Assembly (NCBI RefSeq): GCF_020379485.1
Contig: NW_026016666.1
Coordinates: forward strand, 1 to 64,000
Reading direction: 5' to 3'
DNA from: Brassica napus
Taxonomy: Eukaryota; Streptophyta; Magnoliopsida; Brassicales; Brassicaceae
DNA: 64,000 nt
Under the pieces are notes generated by a model. That model searched no databases, had not been told where the DNA came from, and saw nothing but the letters and a program-made list of their open reading frames with translations. Made by a program: the position numbers and the translations under genes. The first letter of the stretch is position 1. Each line of letters begins with the position of its first letter. This document shows, one piece after another, positions 1 through 14,638 of the stretch.

Positions 1-3000
1 GGGGTAATCAAAGGTATGTGTCTATATCCTGAAGCTGATGATCTTTAGTTGGGTTGTTTAAAAATTTCTAAACATTTTATATTTGTATTAAGGTGTATAT
101 TAAACTCTATTCATGGAACATGGGCATCGTTTTAATTTTTTATCAATTAATTTTTAAACTTCATAATACTCCCAAAAATTGGTAGATTAACCACAATAAA
201 ATGCTATTACTTTAGAGAAACGGAGACAAAAAAGGTTCCAAACCTCTTTGAAATTCATCATATATGTGTGCGGATGCACTATAATTAAACAATATTTTTC
301 ACATTTTGAATTTTTTTCAAATCTATGGTGTTAACCCCTACGAAAATATGAGTTTTGGGTAAATGGTCTATATACTGAAGCTTATGATCTTTAGTGTTGT
401 TTTAAATTTCTAAACATATTTTATATTTGTATTAATGTATAATTAACTCTATTTCATGGACATGGGCATCGTTTTAAATTTTTAATCAATTAATTTTTGT
501 AAACTTCATACTACTCCCTAAATTGGTAGATTAACAACAATAAAATTGTTATTCTTTGGAGAAACAGAGACAACCAAAGGTTCCAAACCTCTTTGACATT
601 CCATATATGTGTGTGCAGATGCAACGATGATTAAAGCATATTGTCATATTTTTTGAATTTTTTTCTCAAAATTATGTGTTAACCCCTACGAAAATATGAG
701 TTTTTTCGGTAAATGGTCTATATACTGAAGCATATGATCTTTAGTGTTGTTTTAAAATTTCTAAAAACATTTCTTTATTTGTATTAATGTATATTAAACT
801 CTCTTTCATGGGTACATGGCATCGATTTTTTTTTTTTTATCAATTAATTTAGTAAACTTCATAACACTCCCCCTAAACAGGTAGATTAAACCACAATAAA
901 ATCGCTATTAGTGTTAGAGAAACGGAGACAACAAAGGTTCCAAACCTCTTTGAATTCATCATATATGTGTGCAGGATGCAACTATGAATTAAACAATATT
1001 TCATATTTTTGAAATTTTTTTCTCAAAATCTATATGTGGTAAAACCCTACGAAAATATTGGTGTTTTGGGTAAATGGTTATATCCTAGCAGCGAAGATGA
1101 TCTTTAGTGTTGAGTGTTAAATTTCTAAACATATTTTATATTGTATTAACGTATATTAAACTCTATTAATCATGAACATTGGGCATCATTTTTAATTTTT
1201 TATCAATTAATTTAGTAAAACTTTCATATACTCCCTAAATTGGTTATATGTAAACCACAATAAAATCGCTATTTCCTTAAAGAAAAAGAGGACAACAAAG
1301 GGTCCAAACCCCTTTGACATTCATAATATGTGGTGCAAGGATGCAACTATGAATTAAACAATATTTTTCATATTTTTTGAAATTTTTCATCAAAATCTAT
1401 GTGTTAACCCCCTACGAAAATATTGAGTTTTTCGGTAAATGGTTTATATACTGAAGCTTATGATCTTTAGTGTTGTTTTTAAAATTCTAAACACATTTAT
1501 ATTTATTAATTTATATTAAACTCTCTTTGATTGTAAATGGCATTGTTTTAATTTTTATCAAATAATTTAGTAAAACTTCATAACACTCCCTAAACAGTAG
1601 ATTTAACCACAATAAAATCGCTATTCTTTAGAGAAACGGAGACAACAAAGTTCCAACCTCTTTGAAATTCATCATATATGTTGTGCAGGATGCAACTATG
1701 AATTAAAACAATATTTTCTATTTTTTGAATTTTTTTCTCAAATCTATGTGTTAACCCCTACGAAATATTGAGTTTTGGGTAAATGGTCTATATACTGAAG
1801 CTTATGATTTTTAGTGTTGTTTTAAATTTCTAAACATATTTTATATTTGTATTAATGTACATTAAACTCTATTTCATGGAACATCGGCATCGTTTTAATT
1901 TTTTATCAATTAATTTTGTAAACTTCATAATACTCCCTAATTGTTAGATTAACCACAATAAATTGTTATTCTTTGGAAACGGAGACAACAAGGTTCCAAA
2001 CCTCTTTGACATTCATAATATGTGTGTGCTGGATGCAACTATGAATTAAAGCAATATTGTCATATTTTTTGAATTTTTCTCAAAATCTATGTGTTAACCC
2101 CTACAGAAATATTGAGTTTTTCGGTAAATGCTCTATATACTGAAGCCAATGATCTTTATTGTTGTTTTTAAATTTCTAAACACATTCTATATTTGTATTA
2201 ATGTGTAGTTAAACTCTATTTCATGGTACATGAGCATCGTTTTAATTTTTTAATCAATTAAATTAGTAAAACCTTCATAACACTCCCTAAACATGTAGAT
2301 TAACCACAATAAAATCGCTATTCTTTAGAGAAACGGAGACAACAAAGGTTCCAAACCTCTTTGAAATTCATCATATATGTGTGCAGGATGAACTATGAAT
2401 TAAACAATATTTTCATATTTTTTGAATTTTTCAAAATCTATGTGTTAACCCCTACGAAAATATTGAGTTTTGGGTAAATGGTCTATATACTGAAGCTTAT
2501 GATCTTTGTTGTGTTTTAAATTTCTAAACAAATTTTATATTTGTATTAATGTATATTAAACTCTATTTCATGGAACATGGGCATCGTTTTAATTTTTTAT
2601 CAATTAATTTGTAAAACTTCATAATACTCCCTAAATTGGTAGATTAACCACGATAGAATTGTTATTCTTTGGAGAAACGGAGACAACAAAGTTCCAAACC
2701 TCTTTGACATTCATCATATGTTTGTGCAGGATGCAACTATAATTAAAATATTTTTCATATTTTTAAAATTTTTCTCAAATCTATGTGCTAACCCTTACGA
2801 AAATATTGAGTTTTCGGTAAATGTCTATATATTGAAGCTTATGATCTTTAGTGTTGTTTAAAATTTCTAAACACATTTTATATTTGTATTAATTTATATT
2901 AAACTCTATTTCATGGTACATGAGCATGTTTTAATTTTTTTTAATCAATTAATTTAGTAAAACTTCATAACACTCTCCTAAACAGGTAGATAACCACAAT

Positions 3001-6000
3001 AAAATCGCTATTCTTTAGAGAAACGGAGACAACAAAGGTTCCAAACCTCTTTGAATTCATCATATATGTGTGCAGGATGCAACTATGAATTAAACAATAT
3101 TTTCATATTTTTTGAATTTTTCTCAAAACTATGTGTTAACCCCTACGAAAATATTGAGTTTTGGGTAAATGGTCTATATACTGAGCTTATGATCTTTTGT
3201 TGTTTTAAATTTCTAAACATATTTTATATTTGTATTAATGTATATTAAACTCTATTTCATGGAACATGGGCATCGTTTTAATTTTTTATCAATTAATTTT
3301 GTAAACTTCATAATACTCCCTAAATTGGTAGATTAACCACAATAGAATTGTTATTCTTTGGAGAAACGGAGAAAACAAAGGTTCCAAACCTCTTTGACAT
3401 TCATAATATGTGTGTGCAGGATGCAACTATGAATTAAAGCAATATTGTCATATTTTTTGAATTTTTCTCAAAATCTATGTGTTAACCCCTACGAAAATAT
3501 TGAGTTTTTCGGTAAATGTCTATATACTGAAGCAATGATCTTTAGTGTTGTTTTAAAATTTCTAAACCATTTTATATTTGTATTAATTTATATTAAACTC
3601 TATTTCATGGTACATGAGCATCGTTTTAATTTTTTTATCAATTAATTTAGTAAAACTTCATAACACTCCTTAAACAGGTAGATTAACCACAATAAAAATC
3701 GCTATTCTTTAGAGAAACGAGACAACAAAGGTTCCAAACCTCTTTGAAATTCATCATATATGTGTGCAGGATGCAACTATGAATTAAAACAATATTTTCA
3801 TATTTTTTGAATTTTTCTCAAAATCTATGTGTTAACCCTACGAAAATATTGAGTTTTCGGTAAATGGTTTATATACTGAAGCTTATGATCTTTAGTGTTG
3901 TTTTAAAATTTCTAAACATATTTTAATTTTGTATTAATGTATATTAAACTCCTATTCATGGAAAATGGGCATCGTTTTAATTTTTTATCAATTAATTTAG
4001 TAAAACTTCATAAAACTAATCCCTAAATCGTAGATTAACCACGATAAAAATCGCTAATCTTTAGAGAACGAGAGAACAGGTTCCAAACCTCTTTGACATT
4101 CATCATATTTTGTTCAAGGATGCAACTATGCATTAAAAAATATTTTTCATATTTTTTGAATTTTTTCTCAAATCTATGTGTTAACCCCTACAAAATATTG
4201 AGTTTTGGATAAATGGTCTATATACTGAAGCTTATGATCTTTAGTGTTGTTTTAAATTTCTAAACACATTTTATATTTGTATTAATGTATATAACTCTAT
4301 TCCATGGAACATGGGCATCGTTTTAATTTTTTATCAATTAATTTAGTAAAACTTCATAATACTCCCTAATTGGTAGATTAACCACAATAAAATTGCTATT
4401 TTTAGAGAAACGGAGACAACAAAGGTTCCAACCTCTTTGACATTCATCATATGTGTGTGCAGGATGCAACTATGAATTAAAAAAATATTTTCATATTTTT
4501 AATTTTTTTCAAAATCTATGTGTTAACCCCTACGAAAATATTGAGTTTTTTTCGGTAAATGGTCTATATACTGAAGCTTATGATCTTTAGTGTTGTTTTA
4601 AATTTCTAAAACATTTTATATTTGTATTAATGTTGTATTAAACTCTCTTTCATGGTACATGAGCATTGTTTTAATTTTTATCAATTAATTTAGTAAAACT
4701 TCATAACCCTAAACAGGTAGATTAACCACAATAAAATCGCTACTCTTTAGAGAAACGGAGACAACAAATGTTCCAAATATCTTTGAAATTCATCATATAT
4801 GTGTGCAGGATGCAACTATGAATTAAAACAATATTTCCATATTTTTGAATTTTTCTCAAAATCTATGTACTAACCCCTACGAAAATATTGAGTTTTGGGT
4901 AAATGGTCTATATACTGAAGCTTATGATCTTTAGTGTTGTTTTAAATTTCTAAACATATTTTATATTTGTATTAATTTATATTAAACTCTCTTTCATGGT
5001 ACATGAGCATTGTTTTAATTTTTTATCAATTAATTTATTAAAACTTCTTAATACTCCCTAAACCGGTAGATTAACCACAATAAAATCGCTATTCCTTAGA
5101 GAAACGGAGACAACAAAGGTTCCAAACCTCTTTGACATTCATCATATGTGTGTGCAGATGCAACTATGATTAAAACAATATTTTCATATTTTTTGAATTT
5201 TTTATCATCTATGTGTTAACCCCTACAAAAATATTAAATTTTCGGTAAATGGTTTATATACTGAAGCTTATGATCTTTAGTGTTGTTTTAAAATTTCTAA
5301 ACACATTTTATATTTGTATTAATGTATATTAAACTCTATTTCATGGAACATGGGCATCGTTTTAATTTTTTATCAATTAATTTAGTAAAACGTCATAATA
5401 CTCCCTAAATTGGTAGATTAACCACAATAAAATCGCTATCTCTAGAGAACAGAGACAACAAAGGTTCCAAACCTCTTTGACATTCATCATATGTTGTGCA
5501 GATGCAAACTATGCATTAAAACAATATTTTCATATTTTTTGATTTTTCTCAAAATCTATGTGTAACCCTACGAAAATATTGAGTTTTTGGTAAATGGTCT
5601 ATATACTGAGGCTTATGATCTTTAGTGTTGTTTTAAATTTCTAAACACATTTTATATTTGTATTAATGTATATTAAACTCTATTTCATGGAACATGGGCA
5701 TCGTTTTAATTTTTTATCAATTAATTTAGTAAAACTTCATAATATCCCTAAATTGGTAGATTAACCACAATAAAATTGCTATTTTTAGAGAAACGAAGAC
5801 AACAAAGGTTCCAAACCTCTTTGACATTCATCATATGTTTGTGCAGGATGCAACTATGCATTAAAACAATATTTTCATATTTTTAAATTTTTTATCCAAA
5901 TCTATGTGCTAACCCCTACGAAAATATTGAGTTTTTCGGTAAATGGTATATATATCGAAGCCAATGATCTTTAGTGTTGTTTTAAAATTTCTAAATACAT

Positions 6001-9000
6001 TTTATATTTGTATTAATTTATATTAACTCTCTTTCATGGTACATGAGCATTTGTTTAATTTTTATCAATTAATTTAGTAAAACTTCATAACACTCCCTAA
6101 ACGGTAGATTAACCACAATAAAATCGCTATTCTTTAGAGAAACGGAGACAACAAAGTTCCAAACCTCTTTGAAATTCATCATATAGTGTGCAGGATGCAA
6201 CTATGAATTAAAACAATATTTTCATATTTTTTGAATTTTTCTCAAAATCTATGTGTTAACCCCTACGAAAATATTGAGTTTTGGGTAAATGGTCTATATA
6301 CTGAAGCTTATGATCTTTAGTGTTGTTTTAAATTTCTAAACATATTTTATATTTGTATTAATGTATATTAAACTCTATTTCATGGAACATGGGCATCGTT
6401 TTAATTTTTTATCAATTAATTTTGTAAACTTCATAATACTCCCTAAATTGGTAGATTAACCACAATAAAATCGCTATTCTTTAGAGAAAGGAGACAACAA
6501 AGGTTCCAAACCTCTTTGACATTCATCATATATTTGTGCAGGATGCAACTATGATTAAAACAATATTTTCATTTTTTTAATTTTTCTCAAATCTATGTGT
6601 TAACCCCTACGAAAATATGAGTTTTTGGTAAATGGTTATATATTGAAGCCTATGATCTTTAGTGTTTTTTAAAATTTCTATTAAATTTATATTAAATAAC
6701 TCTCTTTCATGGTACATGAGCATTGTTTTAATTTTTTTATCAATTAATTTAGTAAAACTTCATAATACTCCCTAAATTGTAGATTAACCACAATAAAATC
6801 GCTATTCTTTAGAGAAACGAGACAACAAAGGTTCCAACCTCTTTGACATTCATCATATGTTGTGCAGGATGCAACTATGAATTAAAAAATATTTTCATAT
6901 TTTTAAATTTTTTTCAAAATCTATGTGCTAACCCCTACAAAATATTGAGTTTTTCGGTAAATGGTCTATATATGAAGCTTATGATCTTTAGTGTTGTTTA
7001 AAATTTCTAAACATATTTTATTTTGTATTAATGTTATATTAAACTCTCTTTCATGGAACATGAGCATTTTTATTTTTTTATCAATTAATTTAGTAAAACT
7101 TCATAATACTCCCTAAATTGTAGATTAACCACAATAAATCGCTATTCTCTTAGAAACGGAGACAACAAAGTTCAAACCTCTTTGACATTCATCATATGTT
7201 TGTGCAGGATGCAACTATGCATAAAACAATATTTTCATATTTTTAAATTTTTTTATCAAAATCTATGTGCTAACCCCTACAAAAATATTGAGTTTTTCGG
7301 TAAATGGTCTATATATTGAACCTATGATCTTTAGTGTTGTTTTAAATTTCTAAAACATTTTTATATTTGTATTAATTTATATTAAACTCTCTTTCATGGT
7401 ACATGAGCATTGTTTTAATTTTTTTATCAATTAATTTAGTAAAACTTCATAATACTCCATAAGACGGTAGATTAACCACAATAAAATCGCTATTCTTTAG
7501 AGAAACGGAGACAACAAAGGTTTCAAACCTGTTTAACATTCATCATATGTGTGTGCAGGATGCAACTATGAATTAAAACAATATTGTCATATTTTTTGAA
7601 TTTTTCTCAAAATCTATGTGTTAACCCTACAAAAATATTGAGTTTTCGGTAAATGGTCTATATACTGAAGCTTATGATCTTAGTGTTGTTTAAATTTCTA
7701 AACACATTTTATATTTGTATTAATGTATATTAAACTCTCTTTCATGGAACATGGGCATCGTTTTATTTTTTTATCAATTAATTTAGTAAAATTTCATAAC
7801 CTCCCTAAACAGGTAGATTAACCACAATAAATCGTATTCTTTAGAGAAACGGAGACAACAAAGGTTCCAAACCTCTTTGACATTCATCATATTTGTGTGC
7901 AATGATGCAACTATGCATTAAAACAATATTGTCATATTTTTTGAATTTTTCTCAAAATCTATGTGCTAACCCCTACGAAAATATTGAGTTTTTCGGTAAT
8001 GGTCTATATATTAAAGCCTATGATCTTTAGTGTTGTTTTAAAATTCTAAACACATTTTATTTGTATTAATGTATATTAAACTCTCTTTCATGGTACATGA
8101 GCATTGTTTTAATTTTTTATCAATTAATTTAGTAAAACTTCATAATACTCCATAATTTGATTGATTAACCACGATTAAATCGCTATTCTTTAGAGAAACG
8201 GAGACAACAAAGGTTCCAAACCTCTTTGACATTCATCATATGTGTGTGCAGGACGCAACTATGAATTAAAACAATATTGTCATATTTTTTGAATTTTCTC
8301 AAAATCTATGTGTTAACCCCTGAAATAGCGTTTTTTCGGTAAATGGTCTATATACTGAAGCTTATGATCTTTAGTGTTGTTTTAAATTTCTAAACATATT
8401 TTATATTTGTATTAATGTATATTAAACTCTATTTCATGGAACATGGACATCGTTTTAATTTTTTATCAATTAATTTAGTAAAACTTCATAATACTCCATA
8501 AATTGGTAGATTAACCACGATAAAATCGCTATTTTCCTACAGAAACGAGAGAACAAAGGTTCCAAACCTCTTTGACATTCATCATATGTTTGTGCAGGAT
8601 GCAACTATGCATTAAAACAATATTTTCATATTTTTTTTTTTTTTTTTTCAAATCTATGTGTTAACCCCTACGAAAATATTGAGTTTTTCGGTAAATGGTT
8701 TATTATTGAAGCCTATGATCTTTAGTGTTGTTGTTTTATTTAAAATTCTAAACACATTTTATATTTGTATAATTTATATTAAACTCTCTTTCATGGCATG
8801 AGCATTGTTTTAATTTTTTATCAATTAATTTAGTAAAACTTCATAATAGTCCCTAAACTGGTAGATTAACCACAATAAAATCGCTATTCTTTCTTTAGAA
8901 ACGGAGACAACAAAGGTTCCAAACCTCTTTGACACTCATCATATATGTGTGCAGGATGCAACTATGAATTAAAACAATATTGTCATATTTTTTGAATTTT

Positions 9001-12000
9001 TCTCAAAATCTATGTGTTAACCCCTACGAAAATATTGAGTTTTCGGTAAATGGTCTATATACTGAAGCTTATGATCTTTTAGTGTTGTTTTAAATTTCTA
9101 AACATATTTTATATTTGTATTAATGTATATTAAACTCTATTTCAAGGAACATGGGCATCGTTTTATTTTTTTATCAATTAATTTAGTAAAACTTCATAAT
9201 ACTCCCTTAATTAATAGATTAACCACGATAAAATCGCTATTCTTTAGAGAAACGGAAACAACAAAGATTCCAAACCTCTTTGACATTCATCATATGTTTG
9301 TGCAGGATGCAACTATGCATTAAAACAATATTGTCATATTTTTTGAAACTTTCTCACAATCTATGTGCTAACCCCTACGAAAATATTGAGTTTTTCGATA
9401 AATGGTCTATATATTGAAGCTATGATCTTTAGTGTTGTTTTAAATTTCTAAACACATTTTATATTTGTATTAATATATTAAACTCCTATTTCATGGTACA
9501 TGGACATCATTTTAATTTTTTATCAATTAATTTAGTAAACTTCATAATACTCCCTAAATTGGTAGATTAACCACGATAAAATCGCTATTCTCTACAGAAA
9601 CGGAGAGACAAAGGTTCCAAACCTCTTTGACATTCATCATATGTTTGTGCAGGATGCAACTATGCATTAAAAAATATTTTCATATTTTTAAAATTTTCTT
9701 AAAATCTATGTGCTATAACCCCTACGAAAATATTGAGTTTTTTTGTAAATGGTCTATAATTGAAGCCTATGATCTTTAGTGTTGTTTTAAATTTCTAAAA
9801 CATATTTATATTTGTATTAAATGTATATTAAACTCTATTTCATGGACATGGACATCGTTTTAATTTTTTATCAATTAATTTAGTAAACTTCATAATACTC
9901 CATAAATTGGTAGATTAACCACATAAAATCGCTATTCTTTAGAGAAACGGAGACAACAAAGGTTCCAAACCTCTTTGACATTCATCATATGTTTTGTGCA
10001 GGTGCAACTATGAATAAAAACAATATTTTCATATTTTTTAAATTTTTTCAAAATCTATGTGTAACCCTACGAAAATATTGAGTTTTTCGGTAAATGGTCT
10101 ATATATTGAAGCTTTGATCTTTAGTGTTGTTTTAAAATTTCTAAACACATTTTATATTTGTATTAATGTATATTAAACTCTCTTTCATGGAACATGAGCA
10201 TTGTTTTAATTTTTATCAATTAATTTAGTAAAACTTCATAATACTCCCTAAATGGTAGATTAACCACAAAAATCGCTATTCTTTACAGAAACGGAGACAA
10301 CAAAGGTTCCAAACCTCTTTGACATTCATCATATATGTGTGCAGATGCAACTATGAATTAAAACAATATTGTCATATTTTTTGAATTTTTTTCTCAAAAT
10401 CTATGTGTAACCCCTACGAAAATATTGAGTTTTTGGTAAATGGTCTATATATTGAAGCTTATGATCTTTAGTGTGTTTTAAATTTCTAAACATATTTTAT
10501 ATTTGTATTAATGTATATTAAACTCTATTTCATGGAACATGGGCATCGTTTTTTATTTTTATCAATTAATTTAGTAAACTTCATATAGTACTCCCTAAAT
10601 TGGTAGATTAACCACAATAAAATCGCTATCTTTAGAGAAAGGGACAACAAGGTTCCTCCAAACCTCTTTGACATTCATCATATGTTTGTGCAGGATGCAA
10701 CTATGAATTAAAACAATTTGTCATATTTTTGAAATTTTCTCAAAATCTATGTGTAACCCCTACGAAAATATTGAGTTTTCGATAAATGGTCTATATACTG
10801 AAGCTTATGATCTTTATTGTTGTTTTAATTTTCTAAACATATTTTATATTTGTATTAATTATATTAAACTCTCTTTCATGAACATGAGCATGTTTTTAAT
10901 TTTTTATCAATTAATTTAGTAAAACTTCATAATACTCCTAAATTGTAGATTAACCACGATAAATTGTTATTCTCTACAGAAACGGAGACAACAAAGGTTC
11001 CAAACCTCTTTGACATTCATCATATGTTTGTGCAGGATGCAACTATGCATTAAAACAATATTTTCATATTTTTGAAAATTTCTCAAAATGTATGTGCTAA
11101 CTCCTACGAAAATGTTGAGTTTTTCGGTAAATGGTTATAAATTGAAGCCTATGATCTTTAGTGTTGTTTTAAAATTTCTAAACACATTTTATATTTGTAT
11201 TAATGTATATTAAACTCTTTTTCATGGTGCATGAACATTGTTTTAATTTTTTATCATTAATTTAGTAAAACTTCATAATACTCCCTAAGTCGGTAGATTA
11301 ACCACAATAAAATCACTATTATTTAGAGAAACGGAGACAACAAAGGTTCCAAACCTCTTTGACATTAATCATATGTGTGTGCAGGATGCAACTATGAATT
11401 AAAACAATATTTTCATATTTTTTGAATTTTTCTCAAAATCTATGTGTAACCCTACGAAATATTGAGTTTTTTGGTAAATGGTCTATATACTAAAGCTTAT
11501 GATCTTTAGTGTTGTTTTAATTTCTAAACATATTTTATATTTGTATTAATGTATATTAAACTCTATTTCATGGAACATGGGCATCGTTTTAATTTTTTAT
11601 CAATTAATTTAGTAAAACTTCATAATACTCCCTAAATTGGTAGATTAACGATAGAATCGCTATTCTCTAGAAACGGAAGAACAAAGGTTCCAAACCTCTT
11701 TGACATTCATCATATGTTTTTGCAGTTGCAACTATGCATAAAAACAATATTTTCATATTTTTAAAATTTTTCTCAAATCTATGTGCTAACCCTTACGAAA
11801 ATATTGAGTTTTTCAATAAATGGTCTATATATTGAAGCCTATGATCTTTAGTGTTGTTTTAAATTTTCTGAACACATTTTATATTTGTGTTAATGTATAT
11901 TAAACTCTCTTTCATGGTGCATGAGCATTGTTTTAATTTTTTATCAATTAATTTAGTAAAACTTCATAATACTCCATAAGCTTGTAGATTAACCACAATA

Positions 12001-14330
12001 AAATCGTTATTTTTTAGAGAAACGGAGACAACAAAGGTTCCAAACCTCTTTGACATTCATCATATGTGTGCGCAGGATGCAACTATGAATTAAGACAATA
12101 TTTTCATATTTTTTGAATTTTTCTCAAAACCTATGTGTTAACCCCCTACGAAAATATTGAGTTTTCGGTAAATGGTTTATATACTGAAGCTTATGATCTT
12201 TAGTGTTGTTTTAAATTTTAAACATAATTTATATTTGTATTAATGTATATTAAACTCTATTTCATGAACATGGGCATCGTTTAATTTTTTATCAATTAAT
12301 TTAGTAAAACTTTCATAATACTCCCTAAATTGATAGATTAACCACGATAAAATCGTTATTCTCTACAGAAACGGAGACAACAAAGGTTCCAAACCTCTTT
12401 GACATTCATAATATGTTTATGCAGGATGAAACTATGCATTAAAACAATATTGTCATATCTTTAAAATATTTCTCAAAATCTATGTGCTAACCCCTACGAA
12501 AATATTGAGTTTTTCGATAAATGGTCTATATATTGAAGCAATGATCTTTAGTATTGTTTTAAAATTTCTAAACATATTTTATATTTGTATTAATGTATAT
12601 TAAACTCTCTTTCATGGTGCATGAGCATTGTTTTAATTTTTTATCAATTAATTTAGTAAAACTTCATAATACTCCTAACTTGTAGATTAACCACAATAAA
12701 TCGCTATTTTTTAGAGAAACGGAGACAACAAAGGTTCCAAACCTCTTTGACATTCATCATATGTGTGCGCAGGATGCAACTATGAATTAAGACAATATTT
12801 TCATATTTTTTGAATTTTTCTCAAAATCTATGTGTTAACCCCTACGAAAATATTGAGTTTTCGGTAAATGGTCTATATACTGAAGCTTATGATCTTTAGT
12901 GTTGTTTTAAATTTTTTACATATTTTATATTTGTATTAATGTATATTAAACTCTATTTCATGGAACATGGGTATCGTTTTAATTTTTTATCAATTAATTT
13001 AGTAAAACTTCATAATACTCCCTAAATTGATAGATTAACCACGATAAAATCGCTATTCTCTACAGAAACGGAGACAACAAAGGTTCCAAACCTCTTTGAC
13101 ATTCATAATATGTTTGTGCAAGATGAAACTATGCATTAAAACAATATTGTCATATCTTTAAAAAATTTCTCAAAATTTATGTGCTAACCCCTACGAAAAT
13201 ATTGAGTTTTTCGGTAAATGGTCTATATATTGAAGCCTATGATCTTTAGTGTTGTTTTAAAATTTCTAAACACATTTATATTTGTATTAATTTATATTAA
13301 ACTCTCTTTCATGGTACATGATCATTGTTTTAATTTTTTATCAATTAATTTAGTAAAACTTCATAATACTTCTTAAACTGGTAGATTAACCACAATAAAA
13401 TCGCTATTCTTTAGAGAAACGGAGACAACAAAGGTTCCAAACCTCTTTGACATTCATCATATGTGTGTGCAGGATGCAGCTATGAATTAAAACAATATTT
13501 TCAAATTTTTTGAATTTTTTTCAAAATCTATGTGTTAAGAACCCCTACGAAAATATTAAGTTTTCGGTAAATGGTCTATATACTGAAGCTTATGATCTTT
13601 AATGTTGTTTTAAAATTTCTAAACACATTTTATATTTGTATTAATTTATGTTAAACTCTATTTCATGGAACATGGGCATTGTTTTATTTTTTTATCAATT
13701 AATTTAGTAAAACTTCATAATACTCCCTAAATTGGTAGATTAACCACGATAAAATCGTTATTCTCTAGAAAAACGGAGACAACAAAGGTTTCAAACCTCT
13801 TTGAAATTCATCATATGTTTGTGCAGGATGCAACTATGTATAAAAATAATATTGTCATATTTTTTGAATTTTTTTCAAAATCTATGTGCTAACCCCCCTA
13901 CGAAAATATTGAGTTTTTCGGTAAATGGTCTATATATTGAAGCCTATGATCTTTAGTATTGTTTTAAATTTTCTGAACCCACTTTATATTTGTATTAATG
14001 TATATTAAACTCTATTTCATGGTACATGGGCATCGTTTTAATTTTTTATCAATTAATTTAGTAAAACTTTATAATACTCTCCCAAATTGGGGGACTAACC
14101 ACTATAAATCGTTATTCTTTAGAGAAACGGAGACAACAAATGTTCCAAACCTCTTTGACATTTATCATATGTTTGTGCAGGATGCAACTATGCATTAAAA
14201 TAACATTTTCATATTTTTTTAATTTTTCTCAAAATCTATGTGTTAACACCTACGATAATATTGTGTTTTTTCGGTAAATGGTCTATATATATTTAGTGTT
14301 GTTTTAAAATTTCTAAACAAATTCTTTATT
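1..14330. repeat. AT-rich ~348-bp tandem satellite, 41 monomers
   Basis: Head-to-tail satellite. The landmark around 'tcatggaacatgggcatcg' recurs 41 times from about 112 to 14018, giving a mean period near 348 bp. Other landmarks recur at the same spacing ('ggtagattaaccac', 'ggttccaaacctctttga', 'taacccctacgaaa'). Two variants exist at the landmark: A (ggaacatgggcatcg) and B (ggtacatgagcattg, or ggtgcatgagcattg). They alternate over long stretches. Private variants such as 'cgcaggatgcaactatgaat' at about 12071 and 12768 recur about 697 bp apart, so part of the array is a dimeric higher-order repeat. The first 2.5 kb has many single-base indels in homopolymers, more than the rest. The last monomer is truncated near 14330. 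The period is like the roughly 350-bp subtelomeric satellites reported in Brassica, but identity with a named family was not checked. Short ORFs inside are not genes. Confidence 0.97.
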
Positions 14331-14638
14331 TGTTTGGTTCTTTTTATTCTTGATTTTAGATTTATTGCGTTGAATTTTGTTCAGGAGATGATACGTAGAA
14401 GCTGCAACGCTCGAGATATATAGAATCTTTGGCCTAGCTTCATTGTTCAGGGTGTTGGTCTATTCGGTTTAGTAGAAATGTGAATGAAGAAGTTGTGACG
14501 AATATATAAAATTACAGTTTGGTTATGTCCTTATGTAATTGCTTCTTTTGTTTTTTTTTGGTTTTTTTGGAATTGCTAAACTTCAGTTAAGTTTGGATTA
14601 ACAACAAGATATATCCGTACAATGTAGTCTGGCTTCTT
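14331..14638. other. Spacer between satellite edge and DiT2 stop codon
   Basis: Unique AT-rich DNA of about 310 bp separates the truncated last satellite monomer from the DiT2 stop codon. It must contain the DiT2 3' UTR and poly(A) site on the minus strand. No other gene was recognised in it. Confidence 0.6.

Noticed and set aside
3051..14198. ORFs of 65-66 codons at 3051, 3445, 9123 and 13998
   Set aside because: They lie at the same phase of satellite monomers and exist only in copies where no indel interrupts them; no protein family resemblance.
1..14330. Centromeric CentBr-type (176-bp) satellite
   Set aside because: The period is about 348 bp with no clear half-length subrepeat; sequence identity with CentBr was not recognised.
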